From: Planococcus maritimus
Lineage (GTDB): Bacteria; Bacillota; Bacilli; Bacillales_A; Planococcaceae
Reading direction: 5' to 3'
Length of the DNA: 64,000 nucleotides
Assembly (NCBI RefSeq): GCF_001687625.2
Contig: NZ_CP016538.2
Location: 654,001-718,000, forward strand
The position numbers and the translations under genes were made by a program. Of the stretch, positions 45,387 through 54,998 are shown piece by piece (the first letter of the stretch is position 1; each line of letters starts with the position of its first letter). The notes under the pieces were generated by a model that saw nothing but the letters and a program-made list of their open reading frames with translations, did no database searches and was not told where the DNA came from.

Positions 45387-47294
45387 ATGTTTGGTTTTCT
45401 ACAGAAGATAGGTAAATCATTGATGTTTCCAATCGCGACACTTCCAGCTGCAGCGTTATTGTTGCGGTTTGGGCAGGATGATTTGCTGGGGATCCCGTTT
45501 CTATCAGCAGCGGGCGCCGGAATTATCGACAACTTGGCGCTTATTTTTGCTATCGGGATTGCCATGGGATTAGCTCACGATGGAAATGGCGGAGCGGCAC
45601 TTGCCGGCGCCATCGCTTATTTAGTGTTAACTTCAGCCATCGGCACCATTAATGAATCCATTAACATGGGCGTTTTTGCCGGGATTCTATCGGGGATTGT
45701 CGGCGGATTGCTGTATAACAAATTTTATGACGTGAAGCTGCCAACTTGGCTCGCGTTCTTTGGGGGCAGGCGGTTTGTGCCGATTGTCACAGCGGCGACG
45801 ATGACGATTCTTGCAGGCGCGCTCGGTTATTTATGGCCGCCGGTGCAAGACGGAATCGATGCAGCGGGGGCATGGATTTTAAATGCCGGGATGTTTGGGG
45901 TCGGTTCTTATGGCTTCTTAAACCGTCTATTGTTGCCGACTGGTTTGCATCACGTGATTAATACGGTCGTTTGGTTCGATTTCGGAACGTTCACCGATGC
46001 CAACGGCGAAGTAGTCCGCGGGGAAATCAACCGCTTCCTAAAAGGCGACCCGACAGCCGGGCCGTTCCTTTCCGGATTTTTCCCGGTGATGATGTTCGAG
46101 CTTCCGGCTGCTTGCCTCGCCATGTATATGGCTGCGAAAAAAGAGCGCAAGGCGGCAGTGGCCGGCATGTTTTTCAGTATCGGGTTCACTTCTTTCCTGA
46201 CAGGGATTACAGAGCCGATTGAGTTTTCATTCATGTTCTTGTCACCGGTATTATATGTTATCCATGCTTTACTGACGGGCGTTTCGATGATGGTTGCCTA
46301 TGCGCTGGATATCCATCACGGATTTGGCTTTTCAGCGGGCGCGATCGATTATGTGCTGAATTATGGATTGGCGCAGAATCCGCTCCTTCTGCTCGTCATG
46401 GGACTCGTGACCGGAATTGTTTACTTCGTGATCTTTTACTTTATGATCGTGAAATTCGATTTGAAAACTCCTGGCCGTGAAGATGAAGAGGAAGAGGGCG
46501 AGAGTGACTATTCTGGAGACGATCCAGTGGACGTAAGAGCGTACCACATGATTGAAGCACTTGGCGGAACCGGTAACCTGACGTCAGTGGGCTATTGCAC
46601 AACACGTCTTCGCGTGACGGTAAAAGACGCCGAGCAAACGAACGAAAAAGACTTGAAACGCCACGGGGCAATGGGTGTCATGAAAGTGAACAAAACCAAT
46701 GTACAAGTTGTCATCGGAACTGCCGTGGAATTTTTGGGCGATGCGATGAAGAAACGCTTGGCAGATGGCAACCCGGCTCCAGAAAATACAGAGCCAGTCA
46801 CAGAAGATGCACTGAGTGAACCGGTAATGGAGAAAGAGATCCTGGCTGAAGATTTTCTGATGCCGATCGAAGGGGAAATCGTGCCATTATCAGAAGTGCC
46901 GGACGAAGCCTTTGCAAAAGAAATGATGGGGCCAGGATTTGGGATCAAGCCTTCTGGGAATATAGTTTATTCACCGGTGGACGGCAGGCTGGTCACCTTG
47001 TTCCCGACCAAGCATGCGCTTGGCATCGAGACCGATACAGGGGTAGAAATATTGATCCATGTCGGATTGGATACCGTCAAATTGAACGGCGAAGGATTTG
47101 AGTCGTTAGTCGAACAAGGGCAGTTGATTCAACGGGGAGACGCCTTGCTGAAACTGGACCTGGACTATTTGAAAGCCAATGCGCCTTCAGTCATCACGCC
47201 GGTTGTTTTCACGAATTTATCGGGCCAACAACTGGATATGTTGAAAAACGGCTATCAGCAGCAAGGAACGGCATCTATCTTGAAAATTAATTAA
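45387..47294 (+). CDS. nagP: PTS N-acetylglucosamine permease, EIICBA
   Basis: The 635-residue PTS protein has EIIC (1 to ~370; GITEPIEFSFMF, LLPTGLHHVINTVVWFDFG typical of the GlcNAc branch), EIIB with Cys404 (VGYCTTRLRV) and EIIA with His558 (ILIHVGLDTVKLNGEGF). It imports GlcNAc as GlcNAc-6-phosphate, fed to NagA and NagB encoded next. AAGGGGTGGAG precedes the ATG. Confidence 0.92.
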   Translation: MFGFLQKIGKSLMFPIATLPAAALLLRFGQDDLLGIPFLSAAGAGIIDNLALIFAIGIAMGLAHDGNGGAALAGAIAYLVLTSAIGTINESINMGVFAGILSGIVGGLLYNKFYDVKLPTWLAFFGGRRFVPIVTAATMTILAGALGYLWPPVQDGIDAAGAWILNAGMFGVGSYGFLNRLLLPTGLHHVINTVVWFDFGTFTDANGEVVRGEINRFLKGDPTAGPFLSGFFPVMMFELPAACLAMYMAAKKERKAAVAGMFFSIGFTSFLTGITEPIEFSFMFLSPVLYVIHALLTGVSMMVAYALDIHHGFGFSAGAIDYVLNYGLAQNPLLLLVMGLVTGIVYFVIFYFMIVKFDLKTPGREDEEEEGESDYSGDDPVDVRAYHMIEALGGTGNLTSVGYCTTRLRVTVKDAEQTNEKDLKRHGAMGVMKVNKTNVQVVIGTAVEFLGDAMKKRLADGNPAPENTEPVTEDALSEPVMEKEILAEDFLMPIEGEIVPLSEVPDEAFAKEMMGPGFGIKPSGNIVYSPVDGRLVTLFPTKHALGIETDTGVEILIHVGLDTVKLNGEGFESLVEQGQLIQRGDALLKLDLDYLKANAPSVITPVVFTNLSGQQLDMLKNGYQQQGTASILKIN

Positions 47295-47305
47295 ATCGAA
47301 ACAAC

Positions 47306-47343
47306 AGCCGGGGAGGTCGCATATGATTTTCCCGGCTTTTCCT
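47306..47343 (+). terminator. Weak hairpin between nagP and nagA
   Basis: AGCCGGGGA pairs with TTTCCCGGCT followed by TTTT. It lies directly before the nagA ribosome binding site, so it may cut transcription partly rather than end it. Confidence 0.55.
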
Positions 47344-47357
47344 AAGGAGGGATTCAA

Positions 47358-48527
47358 GTGAGTCCAACAGTATTGATTTCCAATATCACCATCGCCAGTG
47401 CAGGAGCTGAAAACCGGACAGCCGATCTTTTTGTACAAGACGGCAAAATTAAAGACATCGGGCAGAATCTTTCCCAGAAAGCCGATATCGAGATTGACGG
47501 AAGCGACAAAAATTGGGTAGTGCTCCCGGGATTCATCGATGTTCATATTCACGGTGCTTCAGGGTTCGACACGATGGACGCGACACCGGAAGCATTAAAT
47601 GGCTTGGCGAGTTCGCTCCCGAAAGAAGGCACGACTAGTTTTCTGGCGACGACAATGACGCAATCGGATGAGGCGATTTCGAAAGCTTTGCAAAACGCCG
47701 GCGCTTTTCAGGCAAGTGAACAGCAAGCCGAGATGCTCGGTGTGCATGTAGAAGGCCCGTTCATTTCTCCGGAAATGGCCGGGGCGCAGCCATTAGAACA
47801 TATTACGCCGCCTTCTCTTGCTTTATTCGAAAAATGGCAAGAGTTAAGTGGCAAGCGTATCAAGCAAGTGACCGTTGCTCCTGAAGCAGATGGGGGCATT
47901 GAGTTTATCAAGGCGTTGTCGACAAGCGGTGTCGTGGCGTCGATCGGACATTCGAACGCCACTTTGGAGCAAGTCCAAGAAGCGATAGAAGCAGGAGCGA
48001 GTCAAGTTACGCATTTGTATAATCAAATGAGCCCGTTTCATCACCGGAGCCCGGGCGTGGTCGGGGCTGCTTTTCTGGAGAGAGCTTTGTCCGTGGAGCT
48101 GATTGCGGATTTTGTCCACAGCCATCAGCAATCGGTACGCTTAGCCTACGAACAAATCGGCGCAAGCCGCTTACTGCTCATCACAGACGCCATGCGGGCA
48201 AAAGGCCTCGCACCCGGAACTTATGATTTGGGCGGACAGGACGTACAAGTGAGTGAGCGGGATGCGCGCTTGCCAAACGGTGCGCTCGCCGGCAGCATCT
48301 TGACGATGGAAGGGGCCGTGAAGAATGTCAAAGCGGTCACGAATTGCACATGGGCAGAGCTTGCGGCGATGACTTCCGGCAATGCCGCGAGACAGCTCGG
48401 CCTTAACCATAAAGGCGTGATTGCAGACGGGAAAGATGCCGACTTGGTGATTCTGGATGAAGAGGCGAATGTCGTAATGACGATTTGCAGAGGAAATATT
48501 TCATACGCAAAGGAAGAGTTGCAATGA
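47358..48527 (+). CDS. nagA: N-acetylglucosamine-6-phosphate deacetylase
   Basis: The 389-residue amidohydrolase starts at GTG, 7 bp after AAGGAGG. Metal-site motifs: HIHG (His63, His65), HVEGPF, GHSNA, THLYNQMSPFHHRSPG. It removes acetate from GlcNAc-6-phosphate in the cytosol. Its stop overlaps the nagB start (ATGA), so both are cotranslated. Confidence 0.95.
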   Translation: MSPTVLISNITIASAGAENRTADLFVQDGKIKDIGQNLSQKADIEIDGSDKNWVVLPGFIDVHIHGASGFDTMDATPEALNGLASSLPKEGTTSFLATTMTQSDEAISKALQNAGAFQASEQQAEMLGVHVEGPFISPEMAGAQPLEHITPPSLALFEKWQELSGKRIKQVTVAPEADGGIEFIKALSTSGVVASIGHSNATLEQVQEAIEAGASQVTHLYNQMSPFHHRSPGVVGAAFLERALSVELIADFVHSHQQSVRLAYEQIGASRLLLITDAMRAKGLAPGTYDLGGQDVQVSERDARLPNGALAGSILTMEGAVKNVKAVTNCTWAELAAMTSGNAARQLGLNHKGVIADGKDADLVILDEEANVVMTICRGNISYAKEELQ

Positions 48528-49264
48528 ATATCATTACAGTCGATAATTACAGTGAAATGAGCAAGACAGCCGCACAATTGGTCGAGCAGCAAATTTCTGA
48601 AAACCATGAGGCGGTATTGGGACTGGCTACAGGGTCCACACCGCTTGGCCTTTATGAACAGATGATCAAAGGGCATAAAGAGCGGGGGATTTCGTATCAA
48701 AATGTCCAGACGCTCAATTTGGATGAATACAGGGGCCTAAGCAAAACCCATCCGAACAGTTATTATACGTTTATGTGTGAAAAATTATTTAACCAGCTCG
48801 ACATCCCGTTGGAAAATGTCCATCTTCCTGACGGCATCGCCCAACCGGTGGAAGCGGAATGCCGCCGCTATGAAGCCTTATTTGACAAGATCGGGCCGCC
48901 GCATTTGCAAATACTGGGCATGGGGACGAACGGGCATATCGGCTTTAATGAACCAGGAACTCCGGAATGTAGCTTGACCCATTGCGTGAAGCTCGAAGAA
49001 TCGACGCGGGCGAACAATGCACGTTTTTTCACATCAGCTGAAGAAGTGCCAACGCACGCCATTACTTTAGGCATTGCCTCGATTTTAAAAAGCGGCAAAA
49101 TCCTTTTGCTGGCTTCCGGCCAAAAAAAGGCGAAAGCGGTAAAGCGCCTGCTCGACCAAGAAATCAGTGAAGCGTTTCCGGCTTCGTTTTTATGGAAGCA
49201 TCCGAATGTGACATTGATTGTCGACCGGGAAGCTTATCAATTGGTTCAACAAGAAAGGCGGTGA
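48524..49264 (+). CDS. nagB: Glucosamine-6-phosphate deaminase
   Basis: The start at 48524 overlaps the nagA stop. The 246-residue enzyme shows LGLATGSTPLGLYEQM, LNLDEYRGL and GMGTNGHIGFNEPGT, the active-site loops of NagB. It converts glucosamine-6-phosphate to fructose-6-phosphate and ammonia. It lacks the C-terminal allosteric extension of the enterobacterial enzyme, as in Bacillus. Confidence 0.95.
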   Translation: MNIITVDNYSEMSKTAAQLVEQQISENHEAVLGLATGSTPLGLYEQMIKGHKERGISYQNVQTLNLDEYRGLSKTHPNSYYTFMCEKLFNQLDIPLENVHLPDGIAQPVEAECRRYEALFDKIGPPHLQILGMGTNGHIGFNEPGTPECSLTHCVKLEESTRANNARFFTSAEEVPTHAITLGIASILKSGKILLLASGQKKAKAVKRLLDQEISEAFPASFLWKHPNVTLIVDREAYQLVQQERR

Positions 49265-49269
49265 ATCTG

Positions 49270-49992
49270 TTGTTAGACAAGCAATCACGTGTACCGATGT
49301 ATATTCAAATTGAAGATGAACTAAAGCGCCGCATGGAGCAGGGCGAGTTTCCTGTAGGAGCCGCCATTCCGTCTGAGCGCGAATTGACGGAGCTTTTCAA
49401 TGTCAGCCGCATGACCGTCCGCCAGTCCATTACCAATTTGGTAAACGACGGATTGCTGTACCGGGAAAAAGGAAGAGGCACATTTGTTGCTTCGCCAAAA
49501 GTGGAGCAGCCGCTGATTGGCATGACCAGCTTTACCGAGGACATGCAGTCACGCGGTATGGTACCAGGCAATAAACTGATCCGTTTCGAGACAATTACGC
49601 CGGGCCCGGACATTGCCAAAGAGCTTCAATTAGAGGACGGGGAAAAGGTATTTTATGTAGAACGAATTCGTTATGCAGACGATAAGCCGATGGCGCTTGA
49701 AAAAACCTATCTCCCAGTTAAGTTGTTCCCACAACTCAGTCAAGAAACCTTCACCGGATCTTTGTATTCGTTGATTGAGCAAGAGCAGCAATTAAAGATC
49801 AGCCACGCAAGCCAGCGCATGGAAGCGGCACTCGTGAAACCGGAAGAAGCAGAACTGCTTCAGATCCAAGTCCCATCTGCGATTTTGCTGATAGAAAGAG
49901 CCAGTTATCTGACGAACGGGCAGCCGTTTGAAGTTGTCCGCAGCATCTACCGGGCAGACCGCTATAAATTCATTTCAGAAATTCAACGTTGA
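49270..49992 (+). CDS. nagR: GntR/HutC family regulator of amino sugar genes
   Basis: The most likely start is TTG at 49270, 6 bp after GGCGGTG; the frame could also begin at GTG 49261 overlapping the nagB stop. The ~240-residue protein has an N-terminal winged helix (VGAAIPSERELTELFNVSRMTVRQSITNLVNDGLLYREKGRGTFVA) and a UTRA effector domain. In Bacillus NagR binds glucosamine-6-phosphate or GlcNAc-6-phosphate and represses nag genes; the operator before nagP fits this. Confidence 0.9.
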   Translation: MLDKQSRVPMYIQIEDELKRRMEQGEFPVGAAIPSERELTELFNVSRMTVRQSITNLVNDGLLYREKGRGTFVASPKVEQPLIGMTSFTEDMQSRGMVPGNKLIRFETITPGPDIAKELQLEDGEKVFYVERIRYADDKPMALEKTYLPVKLFPQLSQETFTGSLYSLIEQEQQLKISHASQRMEAALVKPEEAELLQIQVPSAILLIERASYLTNGQPFEVVRSIYRADRYKFISEIQR

Positions 49993-50082
49993 CCACTGGA
50001 AACCCCTTCGATTAAAGGGGCTAATGCTAGTAGCCATGGCGAATTACATGATTCATTCGAATACACAAGGGAGCTGGAATGA

Positions 50083-50817
50083 ATGTTAACGGCATACTTT
50101 GAAAAAATACAAGAAAAGCTCCAAGTAATTGAAGCGAGTGAAAAAGACAATATGGTTGAAGCGGCGCAGAAAATAGCTGAAGCGATCGCGCACGGCCACA
50201 TCGTCCACTTATTCGGCTGCGGACATTCGCATATCTTAACGGAAGAAGTGTTTTTCCGCGCAGGCGGCCTGGTGCCCATCCGTCCGATCTTGATCGAACC
50301 GCTGATGCTCCACGAAGGCGCCGTCACGTCCTCCCAATTAGAGCGGCAGCCTGATTACGCCGCGAGCTTTCTAGCGGAAGAGGATTTCCGTCCCGGAGAC
50401 GTGCTGATCATCCTATCGACCTCAGGACGCAACCCGGTGCCGGTCGATGTAGCGATGTACGCCCGTGAAAAAGGTGTCTTTTCGATCGGGCTGACGTCCC
50501 TGGAATATTCCCGGAGCCAGCCTTCCCGCCACAGCAGCGGAAACCACTTATACAACGCTGTCGATCTGGTCATCGACAATCATTCTGTCGCCGGAGACGC
50601 CGTCCTTTCTTACGACAAAGTAAAAGTTCCGTTCGGCCCGACCTCGACGGTTGTGGGAGCGACGATTTTAAACGCCATCTTCGCTGAGGCGATTAAACAG
50701 ATGGCCGACCAAGGGTTCGACCCGCCCGTGTTTTTGAGCGGCAACATTGACGGCGCCGATGACCACAATCAGCGACTTGTGGAAAAGTACCGCGAGCGGA
50801 TTCCTTTGTTGTCATGA
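50083..50817 (+). CDS. SIS domain protein (UPF0309-like)
   Basis: The 244-residue sugar-isomerase-fold protein has HLFGCGHSHILTEEVFFRAGGL, ILSTSGRNPVPVDVA and VKVPFGPTSTVVGA. It lies 90 bp after nagR on the same strand, so it probably acts on a phosphosugar from the same pathway, such as MurNAc-6-phosphate or a GlcNAc derivative. GGGAGCTGG precedes the ATG. A 22-bp repeat follows the stop with no gap. Confidence 0.8.
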   Translation: MLTAYFEKIQEKLQVIEASEKDNMVEAAQKIAEAIAHGHIVHLFGCGHSHILTEEVFFRAGGLVPIRPILIEPLMLHEGAVTSSQLERQPDYAASFLAEEDFRPGDVLIILSTSGRNPVPVDVAMYAREKGVFSIGLTSLEYSRSQPSRHSSGNHLYNAVDLVIDNHSVAGDAVLSYDKVKVPFGPTSTVVGATILNAIFAEAIKQMADQGFDPPVFLSGNIDGADDHNQRLVEKYRERIPLLS

Positions 50818-50904
50818 TGTCCCTGTGCACCACACAATTCGCGCGAGGGAAAAGGCGGTGTTGCTGGGTTTATGCCCGGTTGCGTCCCTGTGCAAGACAC
50901 AATT
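50818..50904 (+). repeat. Paired 22-bp repeat, 65-bp spacing
   Basis: Copies start at 50818 (directly after the SIS gene TGA) and 50883. The spacer core GGGTTT is present at position 27. No terminator hairpin is visible after the pair. Confidence 0.9.
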
Positions 50905-51058
50905 CGCGTTAAAGCAGGAACAAGTATTGCAAAGCTAGAAGTAAGAAATGGAAGAGAACCGAATTGCCGGATTGATTATCGAATGGACAAGGGCTTGCCC
51001 ACTGCAAGAGAACCGTGCAATAAAGACATGGCATATTGTAGAAAAGGGGAGAAGGCAT

Positions 51059-52027
51059 ATGAAAGCGATGGTCTGCACGCGTTACGGAACCCCGGAAACT
51101 TTGGAACTGCAGGAACTTGAAAAACCGAGGCCAAAAGCCAAAGAAATCAGCATCAAAGTCCTGGCATCTACCGTCACGGCGGGGGATTGTGAGATGCGCA
51201 GCTTTACGTTTCCCCCTTATCTACGGTTGCCGATGCGTCTGCTATTCGGTGCTCGCAAGCCGCGAATGAAAGTCTTGGGACAGGAGTTCGCGGGCATGGT
51301 GGAAGCGGTCGGGGAGAGCCAAAAACATTTCAAAATAGGCGATCGTGTAGTCGGATCGACTGGGATGAAGCTCGGCGCGAATGCTGAGTATGTCTGTCTG
51401 CCAGAGCGCTATGCGATTGTCCGCATGCCAGACGAGCTTGATTATGAACAGGCCGCCACGATTCCCACAGGTGGAATGAACGCCTTATTCTTCCTCCGGA
51501 AAGCCAATATCCAAGAGGGGCAAAAAGTATTGATCATCGGAGCGGGCGGCAGCATCGGCACGATCGCCGTGCAGCTGGCGAAACACGAAGGCGCTGAAGT
51601 GACAGCGATCGACCGGCAGGAAAAGTTGGACATGCTTTTATCGGTCGGGACGGACAAGGTCATTGATTACGAGCGTGAAGATTTTACGGCGAATGGCGAA
51701 ACTTACGATGTCATTTTTGACATCGTCGGGAAAAATACATTCGCGCAAGCTAAGGGTTCATTGAAACCGACGGGCATTTACTTGATCGGCAATCCGAGTC
51801 TTAGCGAAGTCCTGCAGAAATTTAAGGGAAAAAGAAAAGGCTCGGGCAGAGTCTATGTGGGGGTAGCGGATTACAAAACCGATGATTTGCGTTATTTGGT
51901 GGAGTTGTTTGCGGCTGGACAGATGAAGGCAGTCATCGATCGCACGTATCCACTCACCGAGCTAGCTCAAGCGCATCGTTATGTGGAGAGCGGGATGAAA
52001 AAAGGGAATGTGGTTATGGTGCATTGA
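51059..52027 (+). CDS. Medium-chain dehydrogenase/quinone oxidoreductase-like protein
   Basis: The ATG at 51059 follows GGGGAGAAGG; the 37 upstream in-frame codons look non-coding. The 322-residue MDR protein has the GroES-like N-terminal domain without the structural-zinc cysteines and the Rossmann motif GAGGSIGTIAVQLAKHEGAEV. It resembles zeta-crystallin or QOR-type NADPH reductases and probably reduces quinones or enones. A repeat pair starts 1 bp after the stop. Confidence 0.85.
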   Translation: MKAMVCTRYGTPETLELQELEKPRPKAKEISIKVLASTVTAGDCEMRSFTFPPYLRLPMRLLFGARKPRMKVLGQEFAGMVEAVGESQKHFKIGDRVVGSTGMKLGANAEYVCLPERYAIVRMPDELDYEQAATIPTGGMNALFFLRKANIQEGQKVLIIGAGGSIGTIAVQLAKHEGAEVTAIDRQEKLDMLLSVGTDKVIDYEREDFTANGETYDVIFDIVGKNTFAQAKGSLKPTGIYLIGNPSLSEVLQKFKGKRKGSGRVYVGVADYKTDDLRYLVELFAAGQMKAVIDRTYPLTELAQAHRYVESGMKKGNVVMVH

Positions 52028-52028
52028 A

Positions 52029-52126
52029 TGTCCCTGTGCAAGACACAATTCATTGAGGGGTGAATGTTGTTGTGACAGCTTTTTTAGATGATGTGCACTG
52101 AAAATGTCCCTGTGTAAGACACAATT
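52029..52126 (+). repeat. Paired 22-bp repeats, 76-bp spacing
   Basis: Copies start at 52029 (1 bp after the MDR stop, co-oriented) and 52105. This pair and the inverted pair at 52294 flank a bidirectional terminator between convergent genes and fill much of the gap 52028-52417. Confidence 0.9.
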
Positions 52127-52235
52127 CAAGCTACTGCAATATAACGCTCGACTATGGAAATCTAACCGGTTTACAGCGAATCGTTGATCAGCTAAGGCCA
52201 TAATTGGATAGGTACTTTAAACGTGGTTGAAACGC

Positions 52236-52288
52236 AAAAAGCATGAAGCCTTCCCCTATTCTCTAAGGGAAGGCTTCATGCTTTTTTT
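52236..52288. terminator. Bidirectional terminator
   Basis: A perfect 20-bp stem (AAAAAGCATGAAGCCTTCCC and complement) with an 11-base loop and T runs on both strands, between the convergent MDR and M50-like genes. Confidence 0.93.
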
Positions 52289-52293
52289 AGTCA

Positions 52294-52402
52294 AATTGTG
52301 TGATGCACAGGGACGTGCGTCAATGAAAAGAAATCAAGAATGCAGTCATACCAGTATTCTCAGTCATTTTCTACGAGTAGAATTGTGCCGTGCACAGGGA
52401 CA
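52294..52402 (-). repeat. Paired inverted 22-bp repeats, 87-bp spacing
   Basis: Minus-strand copies start at 52294 and 52381. They lie between the stop of the M50-like gene (15 bp away) and the terminator, co-oriented with that gene. Confidence 0.9.
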
Positions 52403-52417
52403 GCCACACAATACGTC

Positions 52418-52924
52418 TCAGTCAATCGTTCTGTTATTGGTGCTTTCGCGGAGGTTTTGATAGATGCGCAAACCATCGGATGGATAGCCCGCCAATGCGC
52501 CGGCGAAACCAGGGTAGGTAACGGGGATCGCGCTCATCAGAAATAGACAGAAATTGACCGCGGCAAATGGATAGGCATAGTAAAAGCTGCCTGTACTGCT
52601 AATAGATGCACCATAAGCTATGATTCCAGCGACTAGCGAAAACACAGGGCCGCCCATATCAATGAAGAGTCGCTGTGCGGGGGATAAGGGAGGAATATCC
52701 TTATAGTTAGAAACCAGACAGAACCCTGAAAATCCCCAACCAAGGTAAAAATGAATCTTGCGGATGCTAAATGCTAATTTATTCTTCTTATGTGGCGTGC
52801 CCAGAAAAATATTCGCCTCGCCAGATGTTGTTGATAGGATGATTGGCAAAGCGTGCCCCAGTTCATGGAGCAGGATGGAAGTGGGCAATAAAATGAAAAA
52901 GATAACGAATAGCTCGATGATCAA
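52418..52924 (-). CDS. M50-like membrane metalloprotease
   Basis: The 168-residue membrane protein has HELGH (residues 20-24) in the first span (LLPTSILLHELGHALPI), about four hydrophobic segments, and a possible second metal motif near the end (GFAGALAGYPSDGLRIYQNL). The pattern fits site-2 protease relatives (peptidase M50B-like), small and without a PDZ domain. Target unknown. Its promoter is visible upstream. Confidence 0.7.
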   Translation of the reverse strand: MIIELFVIFFILLPTSILLHELGHALPIILSTTSGEANIFLGTPHKKNKLAFSIRKIHFYLGWGFSGFCLVSNYKDIPPLSPAQRLFIDMGGPVFSLVAGIIAYGASISSTGSFYYAYPFAAVNFCLFLMSAIPVTYPGFAGALAGYPSDGLRIYQNLRESTNNRTID

Positions 52925-52950
52925 ATAGCATTCTCCTCCGGAACGTCTTA

Positions 52951-52979
52951 ACTATAGTGATAGTCGATTCATTTGTCAT
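52951..52979 (-). promoter_or_regulatory. Promoter of the M50-like gene
   Basis: On the minus strand, ATGACA and TATAGT are exactly 17 bp apart, about 30 bp before the start codon. Confidence 0.6.
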
Positions 52980-53032
52980 AATAGTATAAATAAATGAAAT
53001 AAAAGTCAATTTTCTCTTTTATTTCCAATCAA

Positions 53033-53079
53033 AAAAAGCAACACAGCTCCCGAATATACAGGAGTTGCGTTGCTTTTTG
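53033..53079. terminator. Terminator downstream of adenine deaminase
   Basis: AAAAAGCAACACAGCTCC pairs with GGAGTTGCGTTGCTTTTT with two mismatches; T runs at both sides. Confidence 0.85.
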
Positions 53080-53084
53080 TCTTG

Positions 53085-53193
53085 AATTGTGTGGTGCACA
53101 GGGACAGAACCAACGTCGCCCATAACAGAAACGCCGTCAAATCAAGGTTCTGGAGAGGGCGCTAACGGTTGAATTGCGCGGTGCACAGGGACA
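53085..53193 (-). repeat. Paired inverted 22-bp repeats, 87-bp spacing
   Basis: Minus-strand copies start at 53085 and 53172. They lie between the adenine deaminase stop (7 bp gap) and the terminator, co-oriented with the gene. The spacer keeps the AGAACCTTG part of the shared core. Confidence 0.9.
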
Positions 53194-53200
53194 CAAAGTT

Positions 53201-54928
53201 CTATCCTTCCCCCACGACTACTTCAATATGGCGGAAACTCGCGACATCGAACAATCCGCGGTCGGTTAGTTTTAGGTGGGGGATGACCGGCAGCGATAGG
53301 AATGACAAGGTCAGGAATGCATTGAAATGGGTCGGTGCGCCAATCTGCAACAGGCTTTTATCAATTGCCTTAAGCTGGTCGTAGACGGCGGGGAACGGTT
53401 CGTCGGACATCAATCCGGCAATCGGCAGCGGCAGGCTTGCCAGGATTTGGCCGTTTTGGACGACAGCGAGCCCGCCTTGCAGCTCGTGAAGGGCATCAAT
53501 GGCTAGGAGCATGTCTTCGTCATTCGTTCCGACGACAATTACATTATGAGAATCGTGTGCAACGGTGGTGGCGATGGCGCCATTTTGAAGGCCCAGCCCT
53601 TTGACGATGCCAAGGCCGATATTGCCGGTGGCCCGGTGGCGTTCGATGACGGCGATTTTTAAATGGCCGCTCGCAGCGTCTGAAACAAAATTTCCGTCAA
53701 CGACAGGGACGTCTTCGATGATATGCTCAGTGATCAATTTGTTTGGGTTGATGCCAATGACATGTGCTTTCGTATGGGTACCCATCGGAATTTCCAAATC
53801 GCTTGTCGATAAGTCGGCCACGCGCACCGTATCGCGGACAGCTGAGGTATCGCTCGCTTCTTGGACGGGGTCGGTGTAGCGGCCATCTTTCGCCGCTAAT
53901 TGGCCGCCTTTATAGACTTCAGCAATCGCAAAGTCTTCCAATTGATCGAGCAGCACGAAATCTGCATCGTAGCCGGGGGCGATAGCACCTTTTCGAGACA
54001 AGCCGAAACATTGAGCGGCGTTAAGAGTTGCCATCGAAATGGCTGTGATCGGGTTGATGCCGTAGCGAATCGCTGTCCGAACATTGTAATCGACGCTGCC
54101 TTCGTCGATTAAATCGTCGAGATGCTTGTCATCTGTACAAAACAAACAACGGTGAGCGTTTTGTTCGGTGACGCCTTCAAGAAGGGCGTTCAAGTCTTTT
54201 GCGACCGAGCCTTCGCGCAGCATGACGTAAAGCCCGCGCTCAAGGCGCATCGCCATTTCTTCTTTTGTTACACATTCGTGATCTGTCAAAATGCCGGCCG
54301 TGCCGTAGACATTAATGTCGTTAGCGGTGAGGCCGGCCGCATGACCGTCAATTTGGCTGCTTAACAAAAGTTTGTCGAGCATCGCCTCGTCGCCATTGAG
54401 CACAGCCGGAAAATCCATCACTTCCGCTAGGCCGAGCACTTGGTCGCGTCCGACAAAAGGCCGCAAATCCTCAGCGGAAAGTTGGGCTCCCGCATTCTCA
54501 AAAGGCGTCGCAGGGACGCAGGACGGCAACATCATTTTAATGTCTAGCAAGGCTGACTCTGCATCTTTCAGCATAAATTCAAGTCCTGCCACTCCACTGA
54601 CATTGGCAATTTCGTGCGGATCGGTAATGACGGTTGTCACCCCGTGCGGCAAAACGATTTGTGAAAATTGCTGGGGCGTTACCATTGATGATTCGATATG
54701 GACGTGGGCGTCGATCAAGCCGGGTGCGAGGAATTGGCCTCTTGCATCGACTTCCTGAATGCCTTCGTAGTTGCCAATGCCGACGATCACACCGTCACAA
54801 ACCGCGACATCTCCGGTCGTTAAAGTTTTCGTGAAGACGTTGACAATCGAGGCATGGCGGATGACGAGATCTGCTTTTTTCTCTTTATTGGCTACGGCGA
54901 TCCTGTTTTTCAGTTGGGCTTTTGTCAT
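53201..54928 (-). CDS. adeC: Adenine deaminase
   Basis: The start at 54928 (MTKAQLKNRIAVANKEKKADLVIRHA) follows AAAGGAG; the longer frame adds 15 Cys-rich residues and is rejected. The 575-residue amidohydrolase matches Bacillus AdeC in length, with GLIDAHVHIESSM, TDPHEIANVSG and CTDDKHLDDLIDEGSVDYNVR. It turns adenine into hypoxanthine and ammonia in purine salvage. I see no purine riboswitch upstream. Confidence 0.94.
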   Translation of the reverse strand: MTKAQLKNRIAVANKEKKADLVIRHASIVNVFTKTLTTGDVAVCDGVIVGIGNYEGIQEVDARGQFLAPGLIDAHVHIESSMVTPQQFSQIVLPHGVTTVITDPHEIANVSGVAGLEFMLKDAESALLDIKMMLPSCVPATPFENAGAQLSAEDLRPFVGRDQVLGLAEVMDFPAVLNGDEAMLDKLLLSSQIDGHAAGLTANDINVYGTAGILTDHECVTKEEMAMRLERGLYVMLREGSVAKDLNALLEGVTEQNAHRCLFCTDDKHLDDLIDEGSVDYNVRTAIRYGINPITAISMATLNAAQCFGLSRKGAIAPGYDADFVLLDQLEDFAIAEVYKGGQLAAKDGRYTDPVQEASDTSAVRDTVRVADLSTSDLEIPMGTHTKAHVIGINPNKLITEHIIEDVPVVDGNFVSDAASGHLKIAVIERHRATGNIGLGIVKGLGLQNGAIATTVAHDSHNVIVVGTNDEDMLLAIDALHELQGGLAVVQNGQILASLPLPIAGLMSDEPFPAVYDQLKAIDKSLLQIGAPTHFNAFLTLSFLSLPVIPHLKLTDRGLFDVASFRHIEVVVGEG

Positions 54929-54998
54929 GGGGCAGCACGCTCCTTTGTCAGATTGGGTGGGGCATGGATACATAGTTTTGCTCTATTCTACAGTGTAA

